Both the position numbers and the translations under genes were made by a program. Below the pieces are notes generated by a model. That model was not told the DNA's origin. It did no database searches and saw nothing but the letters and a program-made list of their open reading frames with translations. DNA of 64,000 nt from Cyanobacterium sp. T60_A2020_053 (lineage in GTDB: Bacteria > Cyanobacteriota > Cyanobacteriia > Cyanobacteriales > Cyanobacteriaceae), in the NCBI GenBank assembly GCA_015272165.1, contig JACYMF010000008.1, positions 124,001 through 188,000 of the forward strand, given 5' to 3'. How positions within the stretch are numbered: the stretch's first letter is position 1; the number at the start of each line of letters is the position of its first letter. Positions 36,824 through 45,884 of this stretch are shown piece by piece.

Positions 36824-37990
36824 TTAATTGTGCATAGCTTTGGCTAATTCGGCGGCTACTTCAGGGCGAGAAAACTGCGGGGGAGGTAATTCACCACGTC
36901 TTAACATTTCTCTCACTTTTGTGCCTGATAAATGCACTCTTTCTTCTGGGGTAGAAGGGCTAGTTTTTGATGTTGCCATTTGTTCGGTGCGCAAGCAGTA
37001 GAAGGCGTGTTCAAATTTCATGGGGGTGATACCTAATTCTGCTGGTTCAAACTCATCAAAAATTAATTGTGCATCATAAGTACCATAATAGTCACCTACT
37101 CCGGCATGATCACGACCGACAATAAAATGAGTACATCCGTAGTTTTTCCGTATTAAGGCATGGAAAATGGCTTCACGGGGACCAGCGTAGCGCATAGCAG
37201 AAGGGTTAATGGCGAGAATAACTCTATTTTGAGGGAAGTATTTATCCACCATAATTTCATAACAGTTCATTCTTACATCAGCGGGGATGTCATCGCTTTT
37301 AGTAGCACCCACCAACGGATGCAGAAATAAACCATCTACCGTTTCTAAAGCGCATTTTTGGATGTATTCATGGGCGCGGTGAATGGGGTTACGGGTTTGA
37401 AAACCAACCACGGTTTTCCAGCCTCTTTCTACAAATAATTGACGAGATTCGGCTGGATCGATTTGATATTTAGGGAATAAGGGATGAGGGTCTCTTTGTA
37501 GTAACCAAATAGGTCCAGCGAGGTTAATTTCGCCCTGTTCATATACTACCTTAACGCCCGGATGTTTTTCTTCATCGGTGCGATAGACTTTAACGGCTTC
37601 GTGGGTTTTGTTGTAGCGGTATTTTTGGGTTAATTCTAATACGCCCACAAATCTACCATTATTATCATCTAAGCGAATCCAACTGCCTTCGGTGAGGGGC
37701 GCTGCCACTTCTGCGGTAACGGATAAGGTGACAGGCACTGCCCAAGGTAAGCCATTAGCTAGGCGCATATTATCCACCACGTTTTCATAGTCTGCTTGTG
37801 CCATAAAGCCGTGTAGAGGGCTAAAACCACCAATGGCAATCATGACAAGGTCAGAAAAGGCACGCTCATCTAGGGTTACTCTAGGCATTTTGTCGGCTTG
37901 TGCCATAAATTCATCCCTTTCCCCTACGGTAGCAAGACGATTTATGAGTTGTCCACCGTGCGCTGGGATAGTTTCTTGACTTTTACTCAT
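36824..37990 (-). CDS. sat: Sulfate adenylyltransferase (ATP sulfurylase)
   Basis: A 388-residue single-domain ATP sulfurylase, the first step of sulfate assimilation (ATP + sulfate to APS + PPi). The catalytic motif [11 protein letters not shown] near 197 and the second nucleotide motif [17 protein letters not shown] near 290 are present, as is [25 protein letters not shown] near the end. It starts at [13 protein letters not shown]. No ATP sulfurylase-associated APS kinase domain is fused. Monocistronic, with a 720-base repeat-rich region on its upstream side. Confidence 0.95.
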   Translation of the reverse strand: MSKSQETIPAHGGQLINRLATVGERDEFMAQADKMPRVTLDERAFSDLVMIAIGGFSPLHGFMAQADYENVVDNMRLANGLPWAVPVTLSVTAEVAAPLTEGSWIRLDDNNGRFVGVLELTQKYRYNKTHEAVKVYRTDEEKHPGVKVVYEQGEINLAGPIWLLQRDPHPLFPKYQIDPAESRQLFVERGWKTVVGFQTRNPIHRAHEYIQKCALETVDGLFLHPLVGATKSDDIPADVRMNCYEIMVDKYFPQNRVILAINPSAMRYAGPREAIFHALIRKNYGCTHFIVGRDHAGVGDYYGTYDAQLIFDEFEPAELGITPMKFEHAFYCLRTEQMATSKTSPSTPEERVHLSGTKVREMLRRGELPPPQFSRPEVAAELAKAMHN

Positions 37991-38076
37991 CTATAATTTT
38001 TTTAATAATTTTTGTCAGATTTCATACTACCATGAATGATTACACCTCAAAGGGCAAAGGACAACAGTTAAGAGAG

Positions 38077-38157
38077 GTTTCAGGTAGCAGGTAGCAGGTA
38101 GCAGGTAGCAGGTAGCAGGTTTCAGGTAGCAGGTAGCAGGTAGCAGGTTTCAGGTTT
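38077..38157. repeat. CAGGTAG heptamer array
   Basis: About eleven consecutive seven-base units (CAGGTAG with CAGGTTT variants at regular places). It is the longest and least degenerate of the heptamer arrays in the window. There are no spacers, so it is not a CRISPR. Confidence 0.85.
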
Positions 38158-38186
38158 AAAACTCTTCCCTCAATAGACTCCTGTAA

Positions 38187-38312
38187 GTAGATAAGCAAAA
38201 TTAATTGTGATTTTTATTTTTCTTAAAGCTATGGTAACAGAGGAAGGCAAGGGGATGTGCGCCCCTTGTTAACCCCTTGCCTATATATAATTAATTTTGC
38301 ACGATAACTTAT
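38187..38312. repeat. Family D element copy 1 (GGGG/CCCC hairpin with AATTAATT flanks)
   Basis: Runs from GTAAGTAGATAAGCAAAATTAATTG to ATTAATTTTGCACGATAACT, nearly inverted ends. The middle has the G-run/C-run hairpin, here enlarged by GGATGTGCGCCCCTTGTTAACCCC. Similar pieces lie at 44.1, 45.8 and 54.9 kb. Confidence 0.65.
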
Positions 38313-38440
38313 CATTAAATTTATTTACTTCTTAAAAGACTGGGTTTTAAACCTTCTATTTTTTGATAAGATGATAATCATTACTTTTTATCATCAATCA
38401 TCATTTTGACGGTCACAGATTGCTTTTTATTTCTTATATT

Positions 38441-38693
38441 TAGGGTCTGCTGAATAAATCAAAACCCTTGTCTAATAAAGGTTTTAAGCACAATAAAACT
38501 CAAAAAAGTGCCAAAAATAATCTTTTTTTGCCAAAAAATCTGTATTTCTGATCCCCTAATCAAAAATTATTGATACAAATGAGCAATTTATGAAAAATAA
38601 CGATTTGGTTTAACTCTTTAATTTATAAGCATTTCACCTGAAACCTGAAACCTGACACCTCCCCACACCAAAATACTTTTTCACCAACCCCTA
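38441..38693. repeat. Interspersed mosaic repeat, family C copy 6 (best preserved)
   Basis: The ends are TAGGGTCTGCTGAATAAATC and CCAAAATACTTTTTCACCAACCCCTA. The middle contains TTTTAAGCACAATAAAACTC, AATCTTTTTTTGCC, CAAAAATTATTGATACAAATGAGCAATTTATG and a CCTGAAACCTGACACC heptamer tract. It lies directly before cruA. Confidence 0.75.
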
Positions 38694-38714
38694 TTTATTC
38701 TTTTTTTTAGCATA

Positions 38715-40703
38715 ATGAATTTAAAACTTTTATTATATTTAGAAGTCCCTAATCCTGATACTAATGGTGTCGTGCGCTGGTTGCAGGAATCTTGGCGCCC
38801 TTCGAGAGGGGAAAAATTCAATACTCCTGATGGCATTAATTTAAAGTTAGATCATAATAGTCAGTTATCGATTTTTGTGTGGAATTTACAGCGCACTTCA
38901 TACCTCAAAATATTTAGGTGGGGTGTAAAATCATCTTTAGAAAATAAATTAAAAAGAGAATTATCAAAAGCAATTAAACAACAATTCCCAACTCAATATC
39001 CTGAATTACCAGAAATTAACTTGGAGGAGCAATCTATTTTTGACGCCCTTGCTCCTCGTTATCCAGCCACGGTTAAATTTTTCCAAAAAATGCCCCAAGG
39101 AGAGTATGATTTAAACCGAGTTTATTGGTGGGAAAAAAAATGGCGTGAAAGTGTCCAAAATAATAGTAACAATAGTAGTAATTATCAACTTAAACCAGTT
39201 ATTTTCAGGGATCAAAGCACTGGTAAAGCAGATTATGATTTAATTTATGTGGGAGGGGCGCTGGGCGCCCTCCACGCCAGTTTAATGGCTAAAATGGGTT
39301 ACAGTGTGCTGTTAATTGAACGTTTAAAATTCGGTAGAATGAACCGAGAATGGAATATTTCTCGCCAAGAATTTCAAGTTTTAATCGATCAAGGTTTATT
39401 CACAAAAAAAGAATTTGAATATATTATTTCCGCAGAATACCAAGACGGTTTTAGTAAATTTTTTGATGGCAATAATCCCCCTCATTTAAAGGCGGATGTT
39501 TTACATACTCCCACCGTATTAAATATTGCCATTGATACTAATAAATTACTGGAATTGTGTCAGAAAAAATTAATTAAATATGGCGCAGAAATATGGGATC
39601 AAACTGAGTTTGAAAAAGCCACTATTGGCAAAGATTTAGTCACCGTTAATGTCACTAATTTAGTCACAGACGAAGCCAAAGAAGCCACAGGAAGGCTCTT
39701 AATTGATGCTATGGGTACAGCATCCCCCATTGCATGGCAAATGGCTGGAAAGAAAACCTTTGATAGTGTGTGTCCGACGGTGGGCGCTATAGTCGAAGGT
39801 ATCAGCGCAGAAGTATGGGATCGTAATTATGGGGATGTTTTGTTTTCCCATGGGGATATTTCCAAAGGAAGGCAATTAATTTGGGAGTTATTTCCGGGTG
39901 AGGGTGAGGAATTAACCATTTATTTATTTCATTATCACCAAGTGCATCCCGATAATCCCGGTTCTCTGTTAGAAATGTATGAGGACTTTTTCAATATTTT
40001 GCCAGAATATCGCCGTTGTGACATGGAGCAGTTAACTTGGAAAAAACCGACTTTTGGCTACATTCCGGGGCGCTTTACTGTAAGCAAAAAAGATCGCACC
40101 ATTGCCATGGATAGGTTACTTTCTATCGGTGATTCCGCTTCTTTGCAATCCCCCCTCGTTTTTACTGGTTTTGGCTCTCTGGTGCGTAATTTAGGGCGTT
40201 TAACGAGCCTTTTAGATCAGGCTCTGAAAAATAATCTTTTAGATGGTGATTCTCTGAATCAAATTAATGCTTATCAAAGTAATATTGCTGTAACATGGTT
40301 GTTTTCTAAGGGAATGATGGTGCCAACTCATCAAACTTTGCCTCCAGCGCGCGTCAACTCCATGTTAAATACTTTCTTTGGTTTATTGGCAGATGAACCG
40401 GCAACAGCGGATGTTTTCATTAAAGATCGTACGGATTGGTTAACTTTCAATCGTTTGGCATTAAAAGCGGCGCGCAAAAATCCTCCCTTATTATGGTGGA
40501 TTTGGCAGATGGCGGGTACGAAAGACATCGGGCGCTGGATTGGTTCTTACCTCATTTTTACGCTGGATGCGTTAAAAAATCTCTTGTTTAGCCGTTGGCT
40601 TAATCCTTGGTTGCAGAAACAAGGGGAATGGTTAAAGCAATCACAACCGAAGTTATGGTTTAAGTTGCTTACTTTTAGTTCGGGTTTTGTAGCTCAAAAA
40701 TAA
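38715..40703 (+). CDS. cruA: Lycopene cyclase CruA (or CruA/CruP-family oxidoreductase)
   Basis: A 662-residue flavoprotein. The Rossmann motif VGGALGALHASLMAKMGYSVLLIER is near 188, followed by FGRMNREWNISRQEF, a hallmark of the CruA/CruP group of lycopene cyclases, and the C-terminal GDSASLQSPLVFTGFGSLVRN near 480. CruA cyclises lycopene ends to beta-ionone rings in cyanobacteria without CrtL. The length, about 660, is that of CruA rather than the shorter CruP. CruP-type proteins have other suggested roles, so experimental activity is not certain. There are about seven GGGCGC-type motifs including two back to back. Confidence 0.75.
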   Translation: MNLKLLLYLEVPNPDTNGVVRWLQESWRPSRGEKFNTPDGINLKLDHNSQLSIFVWNLQRTSYLKIFRWGVKSSLENKLKRELSKAIKQQFPTQYPELPEINLEEQSIFDALAPRYPATVKFFQKMPQGEYDLNRVYWWEKKWRESVQNNSNNSSNYQLKPVIFRDQSTGKADYDLIYVGGALGALHASLMAKMGYSVLLIERLKFGRMNREWNISRQEFQVLIDQGLFTKKEFEYIISAEYQDGFSKFFDGNNPPHLKADVLHTPTVLNIAIDTNKLLELCQKKLIKYGAEIWDQTEFEKATIGKDLVTVNVTNLVTDEAKEATGRLLIDAMGTASPIAWQMAGKKTFDSVCPTVGAIVEGISAEVWDRNYGDVLFSHGDISKGRQLIWELFPGEGEELTIYLFHYHQVHPDNPGSLLEMYEDFFNILPEYRRCDMEQLTWKKPTFGYIPGRFTVSKKDRTIAMDRLLSIGDSASLQSPLVFTGFGSLVRNLGRLTSLLDQALKNNLLDGDSLNQINAYQSNIAVTWLFSKGMMVPTHQTLPPARVNSMLNTFFGLLADEPATADVFIKDRTDWLTFNRLALKAARKNPPLLWWIWQMAGTKDIGRWIGSYLIFTLDALKNLLFSRWLNPWLQKQGEWLKQSQPKLWFKLLTFSSGFVAQK

Positions 40704-40735
40704 ATAAAATTAGTTAGGGGTGGAGAGGGAAAGAA

Positions 40736-40760
40736 TTATGAATTATGAATTATGAATAAT
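40736..40760. repeat. GAATTAT heptamer tract
   Basis: Three units GAATTAT/GAATAAT in the gap between cruA and the coiled-coil gene. Confidence 0.55.
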
Positions 40761-40831
40761 TAGAGTAAAGAAAAAAGAGGAGTTGAGCGCTCTTTTACTA
40801 AAATAAAAATATTAGTTAAAACAATTTAATT

Positions 40832-41125
40832 ATGAGTACATTAATGGATAATGATTTGAAAGAATTAAAAGATTTAATCAACTCTAAATTTGAGCAAGTA
40901 GATCGCAAATTTGAAAAGGTGTTTGAGGAATTTACCTCTGTTAAAATTGAAATTGCTACCATTAAAACTGAAGTTAATGGGTTAGGAAAAAGATTAGATG
41001 ATACTAATAAAAGGATTGATAACCTTGAGTTTACTAATCGAGGGATTTTAATAACAGTTGTCAGTGGTTTACTTTTAGCTGTTATTACTTTAACTGTTAA
41101 GTTTTTAGTACCACCAATTAGTTGA
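40832..41125 (+). CDS. Small coiled-coil protein with C-terminal membrane segment (paralogue)
   Basis: A 97-residue protein. Residues 5-68 form a coiled coil (DLINSKFEQVDRKFEKVFEE, then LGKRLDDTNKRIDNLEF) and residues 70-92 one membrane segment (ILITVVSGLLLAVITLTVKFL), the same layout as the protein at 13383. Start codon options are this ATG or MDNDLKE four codons later. The function is not known; such small stalk-and-anchor proteins are common in cyanobacteria. Confidence 0.65.
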   Translation: MSTLMDNDLKELKDLINSKFEQVDRKFEKVFEEFTSVKIEIATIKTEVNGLGKRLDDTNKRIDNLEFTNRGILITVVSGLLLAVITLTVKFLVPPIS

Positions 41126-41132
41126 ATATAAA

Positions 41133-41422
41133 TAGGGGTTGCTGAAAAAGTGGTGTCGTGAGGGGAGTGGTTAGTGGACAGTGGGTAGTGGATAGTGGGC
41201 AGTGGGAAGTGGGTAGTGGATAGTAAAAAGGTTTATAAATCAAAGGTTTTAGCATAATCATAGCTTCTTAAAAATTCCTAATTTTTATCAATGATTGTTG
41301 ATTGATAACAAGAAAATACCGTATTTTTGGAGAAAAAATGCTATTTTTTGCACTTTTTTCTATGTAAATTATGCTGAAAACCTTTGTTTAACAAGAGTTT
41401 CGATTTATTTAGCAGACCCTAA
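41133..41422. repeat. Interspersed mosaic repeat, family C copy 7
   Basis: The ends are TAGGGGTTGCTGAAAAAGT and GATTTATTTAGCAGACCCTAA, a clear inverted pair of about 17 bases. The middle contains AGTGGGT/AGTGGAT heptamers at 41172-41224 in the place where other copies hold CCTGACA or TAGAATG heptamers, then the AAATACCGTATTTTTGG core. Confidence 0.75.
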
Positions 41423-41427
41423 ATAGC

Positions 41428-41640
41428 AGGGGATTTTCAAAGTCAGGATCAAAATTGATTTGTTTTTGACAAGAAGACAATATAAGGATGATCCCCCCCA
41501 ACCCCCCTTAAAAAGGGGGGAGATTCAGGGAGACAGGAGGATTTTTTACTATTAATTGATTTATTAGTAGTTAAAAACCTCTGAATTTCAGATTATTGGC
41601 TAGTTTGAGAAACTAACATTTTTGAGAATGAAAACGCCCT
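41428..41640. mobile_element. MITE family A copy 2
   Basis: A full copy of about 213 bases with ends AGGGGATTTTCA (one change) and TGAAAACGCCCT, and the central CCCCCC-TTAAAAA-GGGGGG hairpin. Target duplication CCCTAAATAG on both sides (left copy is the end of the family C element, right copy borders the toxin-antitoxin debris), so it inserted after the family C element. Confidence 0.85.
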
Positions 41641-41650
41641 GCCCTAAATA

Positions 41651-41746
41651 GGTGATCAGCTAGGAAAAAGAGTAGATTTAGTTATGAAAAAAGGTTTAAA
41701 ATCTCATATCGGTAAATATATTTTGAATGAGGTTATTTACTTATGA
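41651..41746 (+). pseudogene. 3' fragment of a MntA-type nucleotidyltransferase antitoxin
   Basis: An open segment reading GDQLGKRVDLVMKKGL, then KSHIGKYILNEVIYL and stop, which is the typical C-terminus of MNT-domain antitoxins of the MntA/HepT system. The upstream part is missing; family A element copy 2 ends 10 bases before. It overlaps the next fragment by ATGA as intact pairs do. Confidence 0.6.
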
Positions 41747-41799
41747 AAAGAGAATTAAAAGACTACTTAAAACATATTCTTAAAACCCTAGAATATTAA
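41743..41799 (+). pseudogene. 5' fragment of a HepT/DUF86 toxin
   Basis: MKRELKDYLKHILKTLEY followed by TAA. This is the usual start of HEPN-domain DUF86 toxins, cut off after 18 codons. With the preceding fragment it is the relic of a MntA-HepT toxin-antitoxin pair. Confidence 0.55.
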
Positions 41800-41835
41800 A
41801 ATATTCCGCTCTGAAATTATAAAGCCTCATCATTG

Positions 41836-43041
41836 TCACTTATCCATTTTGTGATAATAATTATCAAGATTTATCAGTAATTGATCTTGACGATTACGCA
41901 GGTCATCTAGTCCATTACCATAGTTCATCAGAGAAAAATAAACTTTTTGACCTGAGGGGTCGTCAAACACTCCTACAAGCGCACTCACCACAGCGAGAGT
42001 CCCTGTTTTTACGCTGATACCATGGGGAATTTTGCGCCCTTCGATAGTGCCGATATTTTGGGGGGCGCTGGTGGGTAATAAATCGGAAAATTGTAAATTA
42101 TTAGCCTGTAATTGTCTTTCTAAAGCGAGTAAAATTTGACAGGCAGCGCGGGGAGATATGCGGTTTTCTTCTCCTAATCCTGAGCCATTGATTAATTGTA
42201 TCTCATTAGATGGTACATTGATTAGGGGAAGGGCGCCCTCCACCATTTTTTCGACTCCTCCCATTTGATCTGTTAAAGATTGAGCAATATAATTATTACT
42301 ATACACGTTCATTAACTTGAGAATTTCGATCAATTGTGCTGATTGATGCGCTTTAAATAAGCTAATTTCTGCAGGTAAATCATCCCTAAAAACCGTTTTT
42401 CCCGTAATTTTTATAGTAGGGCGAGATATTGATTTTTCTAAGGTTTTATACTGTTTTTCTACTTGCCAATTCCACTGAGAAGAATTAAAAGCAACCCGTA
42501 AAAATTCTGCGGATTTAGCCACATCGGCAGTAAAATTCATTTGCCAATTGCCAACAATAATTAAATTACCATCAATAGATTTAATTCCTTGCTGTTGTAA
42601 TTCATGGGCAATAATTATGGCATCTTCCCAGACAAAAAATGGATTACCGCCATTTTCAATAATTAAATCGCCTTGAAGTATGCCATTAGTAACAGCGCCC
42701 TTCGTATATATATTAGTGATAAAACGATGGTTTATTTCCCAAGTATTTAGCGCCCCTAAACTGGTGACTAACTTGGTGGTAGATGCAGAGGGAAGGGGTA
42801 TCATACCTTGATTTGACGCTAAATCAACCCAAGGGGTTTGTATCCATACCCCTTGCTGAGATAGGTTTAATCCTCGTTGTTGCAACCCTTGCAAATATTC
42901 ATTAACAATTGATTCAATTTCGGGATTTGCTTCAGTGGGTAATTCAAAAATACTAGCTGTCTGCCAAGGAATGACGGGAATGGCTGAGGGGGAGGGCGCT
43001 ATGATATTTAGTAAAGCTGTTATTAAACTAGAAAAAATCAT
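41836..43041 (-). CDS. dacB: D-alanyl-D-alanine carboxypeptidase/endopeptidase (PBP4, peptidase S13)
   Basis: A 401-residue low-molecular-mass penicillin-binding protein. The serine motifs are SxxK at Ser87 (SASTTKLV), SxN as YSNNYIAQSL near 250 and KTGT near 348. An N-terminal hydrophobic segment (FSSLITALLNIIAP) acts as signal. It trims or opens peptidoglycan cross-links in the periplasm. Length is short of E. coli DacB (about 477) because of smaller inserted domains, as in other cyanobacteria. About six GGGCGC-type motifs. Monocistronic, bordered by repeats on both sides. Confidence 0.93.
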   Translation of the reverse strand: MIFSSLITALLNIIAPSPSAIPVIPWQTASIFELPTEANPEIESIVNEYLQGLQQRGLNLSQQGVWIQTPWVDLASNQGMIPLPSASTTKLVTSLGALNTWEINHRFITNIYTKGAVTNGILQGDLIIENGGNPFFVWEDAIIIAHELQQQGIKSIDGNLIIVGNWQMNFTADVAKSAEFLRVAFNSSQWNWQVEKQYKTLEKSISRPTIKITGKTVFRDDLPAEISLFKAHQSAQLIEILKLMNVYSNNYIAQSLTDQMGGVEKMVEGALPLINVPSNEIQLINGSGLGEENRISPRAACQILLALERQLQANNLQFSDLLPTSAPQNIGTIEGRKIPHGISVKTGTLAVVSALVGVFDDPSGQKVYFSLMNYGNGLDDLRNRQDQLLINLDNYYHKMDK

Positions 43042-43046
43042 TAATT

Positions 43047-43250
43047 ACGGGTTGCTGAAAAAGTATTTTGGTGAGGGGAATGTAGAATGTAGAATGTAGA
43101 ATTTAGAATGTAGAATTAATAATTTTTGATTGGGATGGAAAAAATAGGGTATTTTTAGAGAAAAAAGTCAATTTATGACACTTTTTGTTATTTAGAATAG
43201 ACTTTAAACCTTTATTTGACAAGAGTTTCGATTTACTCAGCAAACCCTAA
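43047..43250. repeat. Interspersed mosaic repeat, family C copy 8
   Basis: The ends are ACGGGTTGCTGAAAAAGT and GATTTACTCAGCAAACCCTAA. The heptamers here are TAGAATG (43082-43115), followed by the GGTATTTTTAGAGAAAAAAG core. It starts 6 bases before the dacB start on the opposite strand and so covers the dacB promoter region. Confidence 0.75.
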
Positions 43251-43268
43251 TTATTTGCGAGAATAAGT

Positions 43269-43421
43269 TATGTCAAGTTCGTTTGAGAACTTATAAATAA
43301 ATTAAACTAATCTTAGTTCAATTTATTGAACGTAATACCGTTGGTTCCGTGTAATTCATTACACGGTGGGTAAAGTGCGAAGAGAAAATCTATTTGTAAA
43401 AGATTATCCGAACTTGATATT
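43269..43421. mobile_element. MITE-like family B, copy 2
   Basis: Ends TATGTCAAGTTCGTTTGA and CCGAACTTGATATTA; contains CCGTGTAAT-TC-ATTACACGG and TTCAATTTATTGAA. Its right end reaches into the stop codon of the Uma2 gene on the minus strand. Confidence 0.78.
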
Positions 43422-44004
43422 AACCATCTAAAATAACATTTTCATATAAATCTGTCAAGGAAAAACTAAAATTAAGACAAGGAAATTCTACTAAGTTGTC
43501 TTGATTATCATAGGGATGAAGCACCCATAAATTATCGCTATTTTTCCTAAAACATTCTACCTGCATTTTATCTTGAGAAATTAAAATATACTCTTGTAAA
43601 CTTTCAATTTGACGGTAACTGGCAAATTTATCACCTCTATCATAACGCTCTGTGCTTTCTGATAAAACTTCGATAATTAATTGGGGATATTCTTTAAAAT
43701 AAGTGGATTGTCGATCTTTTTCCTCACAAGTAACAATAATATCAGGATAGAAAAAAGCATTTATACTAGCTACTTTTACTTTCATATCAGATATATAAAC
43801 TCGGCAGTTTTTATTATTACTTTGTTTAAGAAAGTTTTTGATCAAATAAAATAGATTACCAGCAATGGTAACATGAGAATCACTAGCGCCCACCATCTCG
43901 TAAATATCTCCTTCTTTATATTCTCTTTTAATTAAACTACTTTTTTCGCTCTCTAAATATTCATCGGGAGACAATTTTATTTTTGCTTTAGTTGCTACTG
44001 TCAT
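43420..44004 (-). CDS. Uma2-family endonuclease-like protein
   Basis: A 194-residue Uma2/DUF820 protein. AKIKLSPDEYLESEKSSLIKREYKEGDIYEMVGAS and SDSHVTIAGNLFYLIKNFL are typical of the family start; the core is FYPDIIVTCEE near 105 and PQLIIEVLSESTERYDRGDKFASYRQI near 122-150, with PD and ExL positions of the nuclease fold. The stop codon TAA lies in the end of family B element copy 2, so the natural C-terminus may have been changed by the insertion. It is unrelated in detail to the tandem pair at 26.6-27.9 kb. Confidence 0.84.
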   Translation of the reverse strand: MTVATKAKIKLSPDEYLESEKSSLIKREYKEGDIYEMVGASDSHVTIAGNLFYLIKNFLKQSNNKNCRVYISDMKVKVASINAFFYPDIIVTCEEKDRQSTYFKEYPQLIIEVLSESTERYDRGDKFASYRQIESLQEYILISQDKMQVECFRKNSDNLWVLHPYDNQDNLVEFPCLNFSFSLTDLYENVILDG

Positions 44005-44069
44005 AATTTATTATTTTTATAAATAATCTTACTAATTATTTTAACCTTAAAGTTATAATGATCAATAGG

Positions 44070-44158
44070 TAAGTAAAATTAATTGTAATTTTTATTTTTC
44101 TCAAAGATATGATAACAAGGGGTTAAAACCCCTTACCTGTAGTTGATTTTATCGTATT
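44070..44158. repeat. Family D element copy 2
   Basis: GTAAGTAAAATTAATTGTAATTTTTATTTTTCTCAAAG, then AACAAGGGGTTAAAACCCCTTACC. It lies between the Uma2 and P450 genes and ends at the P450 stop. Confidence 0.65.
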
Positions 44159-44160
44159 AC

Positions 44161-45486
44161 TTAATTCATGTTGCCATGAGAAAAATTAATCACTTTTAAC
44201 CCTGATTTAGGATGTAAACTGGGAATATTTACTAAACTTAAATCTTGATTAGATTCTAACTGCCAAGTATAGTTTTCTAGCAATAAACTAGCAAAAAGTT
44301 TCATTTCCATTTGTGCAAAAGCATAACCCAAACAAAAACGAGGGCCACCGCCAAAAGTAATTAAACTAAATTCAGCTTTTTTATCTTCTTGCCTTTCAGA
44401 ATTGAATCTTTCTGGATCAAATTTATCAGGCTCAAAATATATATTTTCATCTTGGTGAGTAGCTTCAATTCTATATAAAACTTGCCAATCTTGGGGTACA
44501 TAATAACCATTAAAAACAAAAGGCTTTACTACTCCTCTAAATCCACCAGCCACAGGGGGATATAACCTTTCTACCTCTTTTAATATCTGTCCTAAATAAG
44601 TCATTAATTTAAGTTTATTTATGGTAATTTCACCATCTTTTGCTAGACATTTCTGTTCTTCTTTTGCTTTATTAAAAATTTCTGGATGTTGAGATAATGC
44701 TAAACAGAAAGAGGTTAACATGGAGGTAGTTGTTTCATGTCCTGCAAATAACATTAATATTGCTTGGGCTTTGATTTCCTCTATTTTTAAGCTGTTTCCC
44801 TCTTCATCTTTAGTTTGAATTAATAAACTTAGAGCATCATTAGTCGGTTTTTCTTGTCTTTTAATAATTTCTTTTTCGATGTGACATAGTAATAAATCTC
44901 TACTTTTTAAAGCTTTATGATAGCTTGTGCCGGGTAGATTAATGGGAAAGGTAAACAAACCAGCACTTAATTCGCTAAATAGTTGTGATAAATAACGATT
45001 ATTTTCGCCTCTTTCACCTCCTAGTAACAACACACTAGCAATTTCAAAGGTCATTTGCTTTAATTCATCAAACCAAGTAAAATTTTTATCTTTTTCCCAT
45101 TTTTCCAAGTAGCTTTGAATAATTATTTTCATAGTTTCAAAGTAATGGTGGAGGGCGCTGGAATGAAAAGTAGGCATAAGTAATTTGCGGTTTCTTTTAT
45201 GCTCTTCTCCATCTTGTAAAAATAATGATCTTCCCAACAATTCTTTAAAATTTTGGGGCCAGCCTTTTTCCCAAGAAAAGTAATCAAAATGAGTTTGTAA
45301 AATAAATTTATTAGCTTCTATTCCCCCCATAAATATAGTTTTTTTACCTAGTATATTCGTTTTAAAAACGGCTCCATATTTTTCAGCTTTTTTCTTGGCA
45401 AAATTAGGATCAAAAAGAAAATTTAAAGTTTCACCTATTACGGGTAAACCAAAATTACCGGGAGGATATTGATGTTTATTATCCAT
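44161..45486 (-). CDS. Cytochrome P450, CYP120-like
   Basis: A 441-residue P450. The proline-rich start reads PPGNFGLPVIGETL. The I-helix motif is LFAGHETTTSM near 254, ExxR is LKEVERLYPPV near 308 and the haem loop FGGGPRFCLGYAFAQMEMK has the cysteine ligand near 384. No membrane anchor is visible, so it is soluble. Overall it resembles cyanobacterial CYP120 proteins (CYP120A1 of Synechocystis hydroxylates retinoic acid); the specific substrate here is unknown. No redox partner is adjacent. Only one GGGCGCT motif in 1.3 kb, low for the window. Confidence 0.9.
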   Translation of the reverse strand: MDNKHQYPPGNFGLPVIGETLNFLFDPNFAKKKAEKYGAVFKTNILGKKTIFMGGIEANKFILQTHFDYFSWEKGWPQNFKELLGRSLFLQDGEEHKRNRKLLMPTFHSSALHHYFETMKIIIQSYLEKWEKDKNFTWFDELKQMTFEIASVLLLGGERGENNRYLSQLFSELSAGLFTFPINLPGTSYHKALKSRDLLLCHIEKEIIKRQEKPTNDALSLLIQTKDEEGNSLKIEEIKAQAILMLFAGHETTTSMLTSFCLALSQHPEIFNKAKEEQKCLAKDGEITINKLKLMTYLGQILKEVERLYPPVAGGFRGVVKPFVFNGYYVPQDWQVLYRIEATHQDENIYFEPDKFDPERFNSERQEDKKAEFSLITFGGGPRFCLGYAFAQMEMKLFASLLLENYTWQLESNQDLSLVNIPSLHPKSGLKVINFSHGNMN

Positions 45487-45884
45487 GATTATTTATTTGT
45501 TTATTAATACTTTATTTTTATGATAATCTATCTCAATAAAAAAGACCCATTGGTGAATTAAAGCAGTTTTCATTTCCTTAAACCACACTTTAGATTGTCA
45601 CAAAGATTGCCTTTGCGTCTTCGCGCCTTTGCGAGAAACAAAAAAAGTGGTTTATTGGTTTATTCATGTGAAATGTGCTGTAAGGTAGGATTATTGGTTA
45701 AACTAGGAAGAAAGAAATATAGCAATCCTATCTGAGTTGTGAGATTATCAACAGTTAAATTTTAATAACAAGGGGTTTAAAACCCCTTGTATGGTAGATT
45801 GTGCCATAATCTTCTTTATTTTAAATTTCTCATAAATCATTCCTGATTGCTATAGTTGTTATATAAATTTAGAATAGCTTGATC
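45487..45884. repeat. Intergenic repeats: cell-junk repeat and family D core
   Basis: The stretch holds a dispersed repeat near 45600-45655 (CTTTGCGTCTTCGCGCCTTTGCGAGAAACAAAAAAAGTGG), recurring inverted near 55426-55474, and a family D hairpin core AACAAGGGGTTTAAAACCCCTTGT at 45767-45791. A promoter for the next gene may be TATAGT near 45851. Confidence 0.6.

Noticed and set aside
38077-38157. Possible CRISPR array
   Set aside because: The repeats are 7 bases long with no spacers, and no cas gene is near.
41446-41500. Outward promoter within MITE family A (TTGTTT, then TATAAG)
   Set aside because: The spacing is 15 bases and the -35 is poor; it is too weak to claim without mapping.
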